From a virus, in the IMG/VR virus record IMGVR_UViG_3300025120_000017, positions 107,835 to 171,834 of that record: a stretch of DNA of 64,000 nucleotides; one strand, given 5' to 3'. Made by a program: the position numbers and the translations under genes. The notes under the pieces are model-generated. The model was given only the letters and a program-made list of their open reading frames with translations, had not been told where the DNA came from and made no database searches. How positions within the stretch are numbered: the stretch's first letter is position 1; every line of letters starts with the position of its first letter. Below are positions 1 to 9,090 of the stretch, one piece after another.

Positions 1-488
1 GGAGGTGGAGCTCCTGCCACTGCAAGACCATTATATAAAAATGATATAGTTTTTGCATGTCCGCTAAAGACATTAAATAATGCGCTTGTTATATTATCAT
101 AATCAGCGCTTTCTTCAAATAGAGGCAATGTAGGTGGTATTGGAGGTGTTGATATTGTGACTACTCCTGAATCAACTAAAGACATTCCAATTGTAGGAAT
201 AGCAGGTAGTTTAAGACTACCTGTTGCCCATGCAGCAATAAGAGATGCTTCTATTAAAGTAAATTGCATGTATGATCCTGGAATAGATTCAGATAATTTA
301 ATTTGTGCTACTATTGCACTTTTGATGAGTGTATAATTAATTCCACTCCATCTGTTCATATTTGAATCTTTACCATTGCTGACAGCATCTTTATAATTAT
401 CAACAATAAGACCAGCAACATCTACTATGCTGCCAGAATTATTTAAGTTATCTTTAAATGATTGTTCTAAATCAGATTTTAGGCCCAC
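1..488 (-). CDS. Partial virion-associated protein of unknown function (C-terminus off window)
   Basis: An open frame runs from a GTG at 488 to the left edge, about 162 residues, beginning VGLKSDLEQSF. The frame opens one codon after the TAA of the upstream gene and lies in the same reading frame as it. The visible part has a helical N-terminal half, then a hydrophobic Ala/Leu/Ile stretch, then a Pro-rich segment (STPPIPPTLP) and a Gly/Ala-rich end. I do not recognise a family. Its place just downstream of the baseplate spike genes suggests a tail or virion role. The GTG is chosen because no ATG precedes the conserved-looking N-terminus; a downstream ATG (MNRWSG) is the alternative. Confidence 0.6.
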   Translation of the reverse strand, partial: MGLKSDLEQSFKDNLNNSGSIVDVAGLIVDNYKDAVSNGKDSNMNRWSGINYTLIKSAIVAQIKLSESIPGSYMQFTLIEASLIAAWATGSLKLPAIPTIGMSLVDSGVVTISTPPIPPTLPLFEESADYDNITSALFNVFSGHAKTISFLYNGLAVAGAPP

Positions 489-491
489 CGT

Positions 492-1475
492 TTATTTAAG
501 TTTAGTTAATAAATCAGACCATAAATCAACTCTTGAAATATCAGGAAAGTTATATCCTGATTTTTTTCCTCTCATATCTTCAACACCGACTTCTTTTTCA
601 AGATGCTTTATAACCATTTTAGTAATATCTTTATCGTTAAAACGTATAATAGGCTTTTCCATTATAGGTGAATAAGGACCTCCATACATATTATATTGAC
701 CTTCTTGAATAGCAAATATTTCTTTACCAAATTTTGTTTTACCTTTTACTTTAAAAGTGTTGCTGCTCCACTCTATATAGCCTTCTAATAGATCCAACTC
801 AGCAGCAATTTGACTAGCTGCATCCTCTTCACTACTGTTATATTCTGCCCAAAGGGATCTATCAATATCATACTCTACGTTAATCTCTGCAGGAATCATT
901 ATTTTATCTCTTAAAACTCCTTCATTAACTGATTCCATTTTACCAGATGATAGGTCTTTAAGATCTTTATTAGCATTATCTATGTTTTTACTTTCTCTTT
1001 TGAATATTCCAATAAATTTCTTAACAACACTTTTTAAACCTTGTATCATTTTAGAAAGAATATTTTCATCGATACTTTCAGATTCATTTGTTCCTATTTC
1101 AAAAGAATGTCCTATATTGGTTATCTTTTTAGAAGCTGCTAAAGATTCTTCTAATATGTTTCTTGTTGCTGAATTAACTTTACCTAAAGCCATTTCAAAC
1201 GCATTCTTATACGAAGCTGAACTTCTCTCATGTGCAAATCTTTTAATCTTTATCAAATAATCATCAGTTTCTGCTAGCTTTTCACCAGTTTCCTGCATTG
1301 AATCCAATAAAGGTGTTATTTGCTTACCATATTCACCAAATTGTTTTTTAGCTTCTTTAAGCTTTGCTGATAGTTGATTAATCTCTTCTTGTAAAAGATA
1401 AAAATCATCCATTGATGCAACAATTGAAGGGTCTTCTATTTTAGATTCTTTTATAAAATTTCGTAAACTTTTCAT
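492..1475 (-). CDS. Candidate capsid-internal protein with N-terminal targeting peptide
   Basis: A 327-residue protein starting MKSLRNFIKE-SK. This opening resembles the T4 capsid-targeting sequence MKTYQEFIAE, with an I-K-E site after residue 10 like those cut by the gp21 prohead protease. Residues about 25-115 are charged and helical, likely coiled coil. A second candidate site (VNE followed by G) lies at 185/186 and would split the protein into a helical N-terminal part and a more globular C-terminal part (186-327). It sits downstream of the baseplate spike gene and apart from the main cluster of such proteins at 41-48 kb. No enzymatic motif is recognised. The targeting role is inferred from sequence likeness only. 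Confidence 0.8.
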   Translation of the reverse strand: MKSLRNFIKESKIEDPSIVASMDDFYLLQEEINQLSAKLKEAKKQFGEYGKQITPLLDSMQETGEKLAETDDYLIKIKRFAHERSSASYKNAFEMALGKVNSATRNILEESLAASKKITNIGHSFEIGTNESESIDENILSKMIQGLKSVVKKFIGIFKRESKNIDNANKDLKDLSSGKMESVNEGVLRDKIMIPAEINVEYDIDRSLWAEYNSSEEDAASQIAAELDLLEGYIEWSSNTFKVKGKTKFGKEIFAIQEGQYNMYGGPYSPIMEKPIIRFNDKDITKMVIKHLEKEVGVEDMRGKKSGYNFPDISRVDLWSDLLTKLK

Positions 1476-1501
1476 TTTAACTCATTTCTTTTTATATTTA
1501 A

Positions 1502-2245
1502 TCACTCAGGATCAATCGTAACCAATTTACTTTTAAAGTTTACAAAATCTGTTTTAAATTTGCTTGCTAATGCGGCCCAATTAGGCGATGAACCTATTGG
1601 ACCACTAGGTCCTGTGGGTGTTGGTATTGCTGATATCTTAGCCAATTCAGTTATAAATGAATTAAGTAACTCTTCAAGAGTATCTCCTAATACTGCAGGC
1701 TCTGCAGATATATCTTCAGAACCAATGCTAATGCCATTATCGCTAATATGAATAGATTTTTGCGTCTTTCCATTAGATAATAAAATACTTTCATCTTCAT
1801 TTTTAATTTGAATATATGTTAAGTTTTTTCTTATTATCAATCCTTGAGTTTCTGTATAAAAAATTTCAAGAGTCCTTTCTTCTCCTGGGGTACCTTCACC
1901 ATCTTCTCCTAGTTTTTTATCATACATTAATGACCATACTTTAGGATAATCTTCACCGTATTCCGCTAAGAGGTCTTCAGAGTTTTTTATAGTTGTAAAA
2001 TAAAATGGAACATAGTCATCATCATTCTCAAAAAACGTATTAATTATATCACCTACTTTAGGTATTATACAAGTTCCTGTGCTTAGTTGATTATATGGAA
2101 TAGCCCAAGGAATTACGCCCTCTTCAAGCTCATCATATTTAGAAAAGATTTTAATTTTAACTCTACCTAATTGAAGCGGGTCATCTGTTCTAATAACTTC
2201 TCCAATCCAAATAGTACCAACAAGGACATCTTTAAAATACTTCAT
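1502..2245 (-). CDS. Baseplate spike protein, gp5/VgrG-type OB-fold
   Basis: A 247-residue protein. Residues about 10-100 fit the N-terminal OB-fold of T4 gp5 / phage gpV: an I-G-x-V-x-R-x-DPLQLGRVKIKIF strand, then a P-W-A-I-P-Y segment, then a G-D-I-I-N-T-F-F-E strand. The middle (about 125-180) is beta-rich with short repeating strands (SILLSNG, SIHISDNG, ISIGSED), consistent with a short beta-helical spike. The C-terminus has a Pro/Gly-rich segment and a helical tail. I see no lysozyme domain, unlike T4 gp5. It probably forms the membrane-puncturing tip and sits next to the hub candidate. It overlaps the upstream gene by one base (ATG/TAA junction). Confidence 0.75.
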   Translation of the reverse strand: MKYFKDVLVGTIWIGEVIRTDDPLQLGRVKIKIFSKYDELEEGVIPWAIPYNQLSTGTCIIPKVGDIINTFFENDDDYVPFYFTTIKNSEDLLAEYGEDYPKVWSLMYDKKLGEDGEGTPGEERTLEIFYTETQGLIIRKNLTYIQIKNEDESILLSNGKTQKSIHISDNGISIGSEDISAEPAVLGDTLEELLNSFITELAKISAIPTPTGPSGPIGSSPNWAALASKFKTDFVNFKSKLVTIDPE

Positions 2246-3492
2246 TAATCATTTATATTTTGTATGAATGTAGGAGTTTCACCATCTAGTAAATTATTAC
2301 CTAATTCATCAATCTTACTTCTTACACCAGCAGCACCTGCACTTACTATACTTCCTGCACTAAATCCATATACATTTCCTAAGAACAATGAACTAAGCCC
2401 AGCTGTTACTGCATTTGTTACTGAAGCTAATGCATCTTTTTTAAGGTCTTCTATAAACCCTTCTGTTGCATTTTTAAGTTCATCTGCTGCTTTTGCTTTT
2501 GCTTTTGCTATTTCATCTTTTAAGTTAAATGCATCGCTAGCACCGTCTACATTAGAAGATGTTTGAATTCCACCTCCACCTAATAAGCTTTTATTAAATT
2601 CGCCTAGACCACCTCCGCTTAAATTTGTTATAATGTTATTTACATAATCTTTAACATACCAGAATTTTTTATCATCTGATTTATATAACATGCTAAGTAT
2701 TTTAAATAGATTACTTTCTTCTACTAATTCATAATCAAATATTAAACTTTGTTGAGCTGCTTCATTACCTCCATTATTAATTGAACTAAATAAATCTCCA
2801 CCTGAGCCCATGTTAATTTCAACAAATGAAAAATCAAACATAAATTGGCTATACTCAAATTCACTTTCGCCAAAAAATGTTTTATTTACTTCTTCTGAGT
2901 TTGAATTAGGTTTAGGTTCAACGCCATCAATCTTATCACCTGCAAGAGATTGCATAAATGTTCTATTATCATAAACCATCACGCCCATTTCAAAATGTCT
3001 TAGGTTATCTGTTAGTACTTCTCTCTTATGTACCCAATCATATGTAGCTTTTCTGTATAAATCAACTAGTGCACTCATTCTTAAGTCTAAAGATTCTATG
3101 CATGCTATTGTAATTTGTCCTTTAATTTCAGGTTTTTCTATTTCAGCTCGTCTTTTCCAACATTCATCTAATCCTGTTATTGATTGAAAGTACCACGGAT
3201 ATTCCTTATTAATCTTTTGTAGTAAATTAACAAAAGTATCAAGCATTTTAAACCTAGTAGTGTCTCCTATTTGATTTAAGTAATATCTAGCAGAATTTGA
3301 ATTTGATGCTGCGCCTAATAATCCACCATGATTAGAATCATTAATTCCTCTAAAAAATAACTTAAATCCTAAATATGTAGGGTCTTCAAACTGTGCTAAA
3401 GTATCTTTAGAATTAGTTCGAGTTTTAAACTTACTAAGATCTTCATTCTTTATATAATTAACGCCGTTTGTATTTTTACTCTCAATTCCCAT
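2245..3492 (-). CDS. Baseplate/tail structural protein, unknown family
   Basis: A 415-residue protein between the hub-like and spike-like genes. It opens with DPTYLGFKLFF and contains an aromatic-rich core around PWYFQSITGLDECW (about residues 99-112). A Gly/Asn-rich linker follows near 310, then an Ala-rich amphipathic C-terminal helix region (about 330-385). Gene order (gp53-like, hub-like, this gene, spike) points to a baseplate hub or wedge component. I cannot assign it to a specific T4 gene product. The start ATG is 4 bp from the upstream stop. Confidence 0.65.
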   Translation of the reverse strand: MGIESKNTNGVNYIKNEDLSKFKTRTNSKDTLAQFEDPTYLGFKLFFRGINDSNHGGLLGAASNSNSARYYLNQIGDTTRFKMLDTFVNLLQKINKEYPWYFQSITGLDECWKRRAEIEKPEIKGQITIACIESLDLRMSALVDLYRKATYDWVHKREVLTDNLRHFEMGVMVYDNRTFMQSLAGDKIDGVEPKPNSNSEEVNKTFFGESEFEYSQFMFDFSFVEINMGSGGDLFSSINNGGNEAAQQSLIFDYELVEESNLFKILSMLYKSDDKKFWYVKDYVNNIITNLSGGGLGEFNKSLLGGGGIQTSSNVDGASDAFNLKDEIAKAKAKAADELKNATEGFIEDLKKDALASVTNAVTAGLSSLFLGNVYGFSAGSIVSAGAAGVRSKIDELGNNLLDGETPTFIQNIND

Positions 3493-3496
3493 TTAA

Positions 3497-4957
3497 TTAT
3501 TTACTTTGATTTATATTACCTCCTGGATAAGGCATTGGCCATTCTCTTCTTATAAGGTATACAATTTGAGCAAATGAGCCATCTTTTTGCCAAACAATAT
3601 CATAATCTTTAACAACATACCACCCAGATAAGAAATTATCAATTAAGTATCCCTGTGGATCAGTGTATGCTTCTTCAGTTTTTTGCTCTCTCCCTGCTAG
3701 TTCATCACCTGCAGCTCTCCTATCTTTTGCTTGCTGACCTTGCTTAAATATTGATATTGGAATGCTTTTATATTTTAAAATACTACTTGAAATTCCATTA
3801 AGAGCAATAACAAGTCCCATTTTATTTATTTCTGTATTATTTTGATAGTTTTGTATTTTAGCATAGTGATAATTAGGATGTAAACTGCCTTCATTATCTG
3901 TACTATATCTTCTGCCAAAATATTTATATTTTATTTGATTTTCATAACTATTATCACCTGCTTTACCTTTAAGAATTACATTATCCGTTTCAGCACCTTG
4001 TGTTGTTAAAGGATCAACAAAAAAACTCTCAAATTCATTAGTGTCCATATTAAAAGAATCTGCAAATCTTTTATATCCATTTCTCATCCAAATATCTCCT
4101 GCATTGTTAAAAAGTGAATATGACATAATAAAAGATGAACTAGTTTGCATGTTTTTATGATTACTTAACATAAACTTTTCTTGTACTCCTTCAGGCCCAT
4201 CATTATCCTTGTCTTGATTTGAAAAAGTTGCCGCATCATAATCACCGCTTTGTAATGGGCCTTCTGTTTGAAAGCAACTATTTACATTTACAAAATTTAA
4301 GTAATACCATAAATCTACATAAGAAGTAAAAAAAGAATCCTCATCTTTATATGATGCATCAGTGGTCTTTTGTATAAATTCCTGTATTGTATTTTTTGCA
4401 TTAAATCTAGGCATCTGGTCAGCTGTATCAGTTACATTGCTGGCAAACCCTAACTGTAATGAATCACATATATCTAATAAATGATTATATGAGCTCCCAC
4501 TAGGAAACGATATACTAATATCACTTAATAAGTCAGGAATTTTCATTATACCTGACATTTTATAATTAGTCCCTTCTTTTCGTTGATTTGATTTAATGTT
4601 AAGAATATCAAAATCTATTCTTATTTTTTTAAATTTATCATTATTAGGACTTCTCATATATACCTCAATAAGATCACCATCTTTTGGAAAATCTGCATCA
4701 AGCATATCATCTGGATCCAAGAACTGGATCATAAGAGTTGGCCTAAATCCTATAGTACTTAGTTTAAATTTAATGATATTATTATATGTTAACCTATACC
4801 CATTAATTTTCACAAATGGGTTGGCATACCCTATAAGTTTAGAGTCATCAGGAGAGTCTCCACTTTTTTCATTATAGTTTTCCTTTATAGGAGAAGGCTT
4901 TAACTTAGGCTCTTTGACTGTAAGTACATTAGATGTATTATTTCCTAATATTGACAT
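3497..4957 (-). CDS. Probable baseplate hub protein (gp27/gpD-like)
   Basis: A 486-residue protein. The first half has the feel of tail hub proteins: a strand-rich domain (about 48-130) with FVKINGYRLTYNNIIKF and DGDLIEVYMR, then a helix with LLDICDSLQLGFASN (about 160-175). After that comes a segment that hubs use to pack domains, ending in YVDLWYYLNFVNVNS (about 218-232). The C-terminus carries GYLIDNFLSGWYVVKDYDI, like the closing beta-domain of hub proteins. It lies directly upstream of the OB-fold spike gene, as 27 and 5 function together in T4. Assignment rests on pattern and context, not on a signature residue. Confidence 0.6.
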   Translation of the reverse strand: MSILGNNTSNVLTVKEPKLKPSPIKENYNEKSGDSPDDSKLIGYANPFVKINGYRLTYNNIIKFKLSTIGFRPTLMIQFLDPDDMLDADFPKDGDLIEVYMRSPNNDKFKKIRIDFDILNIKSNQRKEGTNYKMSGIMKIPDLLSDISISFPSGSSYNHLLDICDSLQLGFASNVTDTADQMPRFNAKNTIQEFIQKTTDASYKDEDSFFTSYVDLWYYLNFVNVNSCFQTEGPLQSGDYDAATFSNQDKDNDGPEGVQEKFMLSNHKNMQTSSSFIMSYSLFNNAGDIWMRNGYKRFADSFNMDTNEFESFFVDPLTTQGAETDNVILKGKAGDNSYENQIKYKYFGRRYSTDNEGSLHPNYHYAKIQNYQNNTEINKMGLVIALNGISSSILKYKSIPISIFKQGQQAKDRRAAGDELAGREQKTEEAYTDPQGYLIDNFLSGWYVVKDYDIVWQKDGSFAQIVYLIRREWPMPYPGGNINQSK

Positions 4958-4959
4958 AT

Positions 4960-5466
4960 TTATAATTTAATTCCACCATTTTTAATTTCTAAATTACTTT
5001 CTCCTGTTTTTAATGCATTAGGAGCAACATTTTCTTTAGATCCATTTTTAGTACTTTTTGATATTTGTGCAATAGCTTTAAGCCTATTATCATCTTTCTT
5101 TGATTTTTTGCTTGGGTCTATGTACTTACTATTAATTTGTGAATTGATAGCTTCTTTAGATGGATTAACATAAAAGTTTTTTGCAGGTTGTAATGCAGGA
5201 ACTAAAATAAGCATGCCTTCTCTAATAGATAAAGGATCACTTATTTCATTGCATTTAAGTAATATATCAACATAATCATCAGTCCCATATAATGAAAAGC
5301 ATAATAGATCAGGTCTCTTATCATATTCATTAGTGACAATAATTCTTTTAGTTATTACAAAATCTTTAGTGTCATATCCAGGTACATATGTAGGTTCAGC
5401 AAAATCTATCATTTCTACATCATCTTTTATAATTTTAATTTTATTGTCTACTGTGTCTATCTTCAT
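4960..5466 (-). CDS. Baseplate protein with LysM-like segment (gp53-type)
   Basis: A 168-residue protein. Residues about 53-92 read RPDLLCFSLYGTDDYVDILL, then an N-E-I-S-D-P segment and a G-M-L-I-L-V-P ending. This is the usual LysM-like fold of T4 gp53 and of the small LysM tail proteins that bridge tube and baseplate. The N-terminus is beta-rich, and the last 60 residues are charged and low-complexity. It sits 2 bp from the hub-like gene and is probably translationally coupled to it. Confidence 0.6.
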   Translation of the reverse strand: MKIDTVDNKIKIIKDDVEMIDFAEPTYVPGYDTKDFVITKRIIVTNEYDKRPDLLCFSLYGTDDYVDILLKCNEISDPLSIREGMLILVPALQPAKNFYVNPSKEAINSQINSKYIDPSKKSKKDDNRLKAIAQISKSTKNGSKENVAPNALKTGESNLEIKNGGIKL

Positions 5467-5481
5467 TATGTAAATATTTTT

Positions 5482-7089
5482 TTAAGCAGTTTTAATTGCT
5501 GGAAACTTCTCTTGATATACTCCTGCTACGAACTTTGAAGCTGTTTCTGCTGTATCTATTGTATTATTAGCTGTTTGTAAAGGAGTAACCGTTTTACCAC
5601 CGCCACCTGATGCTGATCTATTTCTATAATATGACTTATCAGCAAAATCTACATCAGATCCATAATACCTATGACCACCATAATTAAACATTTTTTGTAT
5701 TGCATATTTATCTCTTGGCATAGCATGTTTAAGCTTACATGATACAATTATTGCACTAGGAACATCATCTATAGTAAAAGGACCTTCAAAACTAATTGAA
5801 GAATCTTCTAGAGCAAGGTTACCGATCATCATGGTTGGGTTAAAGGGATTACCTACTGTTAGATGCCACTCTCCTGTGCTTTGTGCAGTTAAAAGTGAAT
5901 GTAAGCTATGCATTTCAGGTCTTCCTAATTTATCAAGGCCACCTCCTACTAATTTAGCCATTGAATTACCTCCTAAAGTTTTTCCTAAGTTTCCCATGCT
6001 TTCCATAAATCCACCACTGAATGCATTTGTGAATGTACTCTTAAGATCTTTTGCAAATGATTTTAAAAAACCTACGGTATCCCCACTTCGTAATTTACTA
6101 AAATCTCCAATAGGAGTAGCAAATCCCCCACCTCCTGTAAATCTAACAGCTCCTCCCCAAAACGGCGCTTTACTAGAAGTCATGTTTAGTATGTTACCTA
6201 GAATATCTTGAAATGCTGCTCGTGTATTTATGCCATCATATGAACGAATCTTATACTTGAATTTAACATCAAGGTTATGTTCAAATTTTAATCCACGTGA
6301 TCTAGTATAAATAGAATCTATAACATCTATAGGACCCCATGTAAAATTATCTTGATGACTTGTATATGGGTCAAAGTCTGTTGCTGCCTGTCCTTGAAGC
6401 TTTTCTTTAGCATATCTACCATCTGAATTGAATAATCCTGCTATGTTATTTAGTTTTTTGTTACCAAATGCAGTTTTTCCTCTTTCTATTGTTTGGATTT
6501 CAGATTTGAATTCTTTCCAGTTATATCCTACAGAAAAACTAAACATAGATTCCATTGTATTATCTTCACCATCAATATAACTAATTAGCCTACTTACATC
6601 TCTTGAAGGATTTTCTAATTGATTTTTTAAATTATCTCCACATGGGTTACTAAACCTACGAAGAGTTATCATATAATTATTAGGTATTTTACCATATTTA
6701 GCAGGAAAAAGAAAATCACCTTCTTTATATTGCATTGCATGATCTACAAAATTTTCTCCAAATTCTTTTACTATATTACTGCCTGTTGGGTTTTTTAAAC
6801 CAGTAGCAACATTATTATTAAAGTAATCAGTTGGAGTTCCATAAAAATCAGAGTTTGCATTACCTTGATCATTAAATTTATTAAAGTGTATGACAGATAA
6901 GCTATGTAAAAGAGATTCTCTCCCTTTAATAGGAGGCATATTTTGATTTAGCTTTTCTCCTTTTTTACCATATTTCTTTCCTTCAGGTATATCCTTTTCA
7001 GGAGAATCTCTCCATTTCTGTCTTATTAGAGATCCTGATCCACTTTTATTTAATTTATCTAGGCTTGAATATAATACTTTAGTACTCAT
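5482..7089 (-). CDS. Baseplate/tail-tube cap structural protein candidate
   Basis: A 535-residue virion protein. It has a polar N-terminal region with a likely arm (residues 1-60), a central Gly/Phe-rich region (about 300-375), and a conserved-looking block TGEWHLTVGNPFNPTMMIGN (about 405-425) followed by strands ending in HAMPRDKYAIQKMF. This block resembles the tail-tube cap proteins of T4-type phages (gp48/gp54) and tube-like domains in general. The tail is Gly-rich. It lies upstream of the gp53-like gene in the same operon. The exact T4 counterpart is uncertain. Confidence 0.55.
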   Translation of the reverse strand: MSTKVLYSSLDKLNKSGSGSLIRQKWRDSPEKDIPEGKKYGKKGEKLNQNMPPIKGRESLLHSLSVIHFNKFNDQGNANSDFYGTPTDYFNNNVATGLKNPTGSNIVKEFGENFVDHAMQYKEGDFLFPAKYGKIPNNYMITLRRFSNPCGDNLKNQLENPSRDVSRLISYIDGEDNTMESMFSFSVGYNWKEFKSEIQTIERGKTAFGNKKLNNIAGLFNSDGRYAKEKLQGQAATDFDPYTSHQDNFTWGPIDVIDSIYTRSRGLKFEHNLDVKFKYKIRSYDGINTRAAFQDILGNILNMTSSKAPFWGGAVRFTGGGGFATPIGDFSKLRSGDTVGFLKSFAKDLKSTFTNAFSGGFMESMGNLGKTLGGNSMAKLVGGGLDKLGRPEMHSLHSLLTAQSTGEWHLTVGNPFNPTMMIGNLALEDSSISFEGPFTIDDVPSAIIVSCKLKHAMPRDKYAIQKMFNYGGHRYYGSDVDFADKSYYRNRSASGGGGKTVTPLQTANNTIDTAETASKFVAGVYQEKFPAIKTA

Positions 7090-7090
7090 A

Positions 7091-7131
7091 GAGAAAAGAT
7101 GTATTTATATTATTTATTATACATCTTTCTC
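7091..7131 (-). promoter_or_regulatory. Stem-loop immediately upstream of a baseplate gene
   Basis: Positions 7091-7104 pair with 7119-7131 (13 bp with a single bulged A), leaving a 14-nt AT-only loop. On the minus transcript the stem overlaps the stop codon of the upstream gene and ends one base before the ATG at 7089. There is no U-run after it, so it is a poor terminator. RNA processing or control of translation is more plausible. The loop also contains TATAAATA, the T4 late-promoter core, but in this AT-rich DNA that may be chance. Confidence 0.45.
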
Positions 7132-7920
7132 TCGTTTTCTTGTGTTGGTTGATTTCTTTTCAGTAAATGACTTTCTACTTTTAGTGAATTCCATTCTTCG
7201 GTATCTTCTATTTAAAATATAATCATCAAAAAATGTTGATAGTTTATCATTATGTATAAAATGCTCAAAATCAGGACCAAGCTCTTCAAGTAGGGATATT
7301 ATTAAAGGTCTTGCTAATTTAAAAAACTTAGAAGTACTTGGCGTGTATATTTTAGCATTTGACTGCCTTAATGCATCATTACACATTAGGTTATGTAAGT
7401 CTCTTAGCTTATTACATAATGTTATTGTAGACATTTTAGTGCAATATTCAGCACATATGTGTAGCTTATCAAATACAAATGCTTCATTTACTAAAAATGT
7501 AAATTTTTCACTGTGATTTCTAAAAAATGTACTATATTTTGAAAAGTCAAAATATTTATCAGTTTCTTCAACTAATTCATAATCAGTAAAGCTAAATTTT
7601 CTAGTGTACTCGTTTAGGTCTTTAGGATCATTTGAAGTAACTGATTTAAACCAATTATTATGAAAAAAATCTTTTAAGATTTCTCTCTTATCAAATCCTG
7701 TGTGTATTTTTATAGCATATTCAACAGTATAGTCTGTGTTATCTACATGATATAGAACTTCGCCTGAAAACATCTTAAAATTATCAGACTCATTAAACGG
7801 GTATAAAATAAAAAATACTTTATCACCTTTTTTAAATATAGTATCACTTAAGATTTCTTTAGTATAATAATTTTCTCTAAAAGTTTTAAGTTTCTTTGAT
7901 CCTTTAGTTGGTTTAGACAT
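7117..7920 (-). CDS. Hypothetical protein, 267 aa
   Basis: Family not recognised. The N-terminal part (about 25-100) is beta-rich (KGDKVFFILYPF, SGEVLYHV, YTVEYAIKIHTG). The middle is helical with several Cys/His (HICAEYCTKM), and the C-terminus is strongly basic (RRYRRMEFTKSRKS, then a KR-rich end), suggesting nucleic-acid contact or disorder. Its first 73 bases overlap the end of the upstream gene in another frame. Confidence 0.65.
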   Translation of the reverse strand: MSKPTKGSKKLKTFRENYYTKEILSDTIFKKGDKVFFILYPFNESDNFKMFSGEVLYHVDNTDYTVEYAIKIHTGFDKREILKDFFHNNWFKSVTSNDPKDLNEYTRKFSFTDYELVEETDKYFDFSKYSTFFRNHSEKFTFLVNEAFVFDKLHICAEYCTKMSTITLCNKLRDLHNLMCNDALRQSNAKIYTPSTSKFFKLARPLIISLLEELGPDFEHFIHNDKLSTFFDDYILNRRYRRMEFTKSRKSFTEKKSTNTRKREKDV

Positions 7921-8303
7921 TCTTGTTCTTTTTTAGTTATTTCTTCAATAGGTAAAAAGCATATTTCAGTATTTATAGAACCTGCCTTATATGCATTTAT
8001 TTTTTTACTTACTTCTGTTATTATGCTTTCAAAAAGATCTTTGTCTATACGAGATACGTAATAATATATAAAAAAACATGGAGTTCTTTTATTGGTAAGC
8101 ATATTCTTGACAGATGTATTTATCTTGGCAAATACATCTGTCTGTAATACTAGGTTACTCTGATCTTCATCAAATATTGTGTATTTTTGATGAGATGCTT
8201 GAATATCTTCATAGCTAATTAAAACACTGTTTTTTGATTTTTTTAAATATGTTTTAAACTGCTTATTGTTTTTAGCATATGTTATTATAAAAAACTTATT
8301 CAT
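7848..8303 (-). CDS. Hypothetical protein, 151 aa
   Basis: Family not recognised. Lysine-rich alternating strands and helices (FFIITYAKNN, PCFFIYYYVSRID, IEEITKKEQECLNQL) suggest a small alpha/beta domain, but no P-loop or metal motif is visible. The long 73-bp overlap with the next gene is unusual; both starts are ATG. Confidence 0.6.
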   Translation of the reverse strand: MNKFFIITYAKNNKQFKTYLKKSKNSVLISYEDIQASHQKYTIFDEDQSNLVLQTDVFAKINTSVKNMLTNKRTPCFFIYYYVSRIDKDLFESIITEVSKKINAYKAGSINTEICFLPIEEITKKEQECLNQLKDQRNLKLLEKIIILKKS

Positions 8304-8308
8304 ATTTA

Positions 8309-8530
8309 TTATGTGTCATCTTCTACACTATCATCTGTTTTAAGATCATGTAATTGCTCATCTGTTAGCGTAGAAGATTCTTCTGATTTTCTAAGCTGTT
8401 CAGAAACATGTCTTCTATGCAAATCTTTCCCGATTTTCTTAACCTCTTTCTTTGCTTTATGATATTCAGCAATATTAGTCTTTTTTAACCACTTAAGGTA
8501 CTCTCTTCTCTGTGCTCTGGTTGTTTTCAT
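8309..8530 (-). CDS. Small basic/acidic hypothetical protein, 73 aa
   Basis: The N-terminal half is strongly basic (MKTTRAQRREYLKWLKK) and predicted helical. The last 25 residues are acidic and Ser/Thr/Asp-rich. It overlaps the upstream gene by 38 bp. The charge split resembles small head or tail assembly factors, but no family is recognised. Confidence 0.6.
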   Translation of the reverse strand: MKTTRAQRREYLKWLKKTNIAEYHKAKKEVKKIGKDLHRRHVSEQLRKSEESSTLTDEQLHDLKTDDSVEDDT

Positions 8531-9047
8531 CTTCTGTTTTTATTAACTGTTCTATCCATGCATTAATAGTGTTATGTACATTTTCTTTTATATCATCTGA
8601 TATCTTATTTTTTATATACACGTTTAACTCATTTTTTAAATCTTCACCATATGCATCTATAAGTATTTCTAGAGCTGCTTTTTTAGGTAATGATACTGAA
8701 AAATTCATTTTAATATCAACACTTTCATATGATTTTATTTTATCTAATATATCTGTAAATATTGAATCGTTTTTAGGAGATGGGTAATCGCTAGGATTAA
8801 GTGATCCTGTTTTAATTTCTAGTTCCTTTACAAACTTCTCAGTGTCTTCTACGTCAAGTTCACTTATTTCAGCTATAAGAGATAAGTATTCTTTAGTTAA
8901 TGATTGATTTATTCGCCTTCCACTAACAAACTCAACAAATCTCATAGATCCTTGTGTTACTTCAGTGTTTTTAACAATTTCTTCTTGACCAAAGTTTTCG
9001 CCTTTAATCCATTCATATTTATTGCCAACCTTAATTCCTTGTAGCAT
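8493..9047 (-). CDS. Hypothetical protein, 184 aa
   Basis: Not recognised. The N-terminus (VGNKYEWIKGENFGQEE) is followed by helices, a strand block SVDIKMNFSVSLPKKAALEI (about 106-125) and a helical, acidic C-terminus. It is the first gene upstream of the baseplate block, beyond the fibre genes, so a tail-assembly role is possible but unproven. Confidence 0.6.
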   Translation of the reverse strand: MLQGIKVGNKYEWIKGENFGQEEIVKNTEVTQGSMRFVEFVSGRRINQSLTKEYLSLIAEISELDVEDTEKFVKELEIKTGSLNPSDYPSPKNDSIFTDILDKIKSYESVDIKMNFSVSLPKKAALEILIDAYGEDLKNELNVYIKNKISDDIKENVHNTINAWIEQLIKTEDENNQSTEKRVP

Positions 9048-9090
9048 ATTATTATAGTTTAATGATTATAAAATATATAATAGATAAAAA

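Noticed and set aside
4957-4964. TATAAATA as a T4 late promoter
   Set aside because: It overlaps the ATG and the upstream stop, which leaves no room for a leader; in AT-rich DNA the octamer is expected by chance. A second copy at 7102-7109 is similarly placed.
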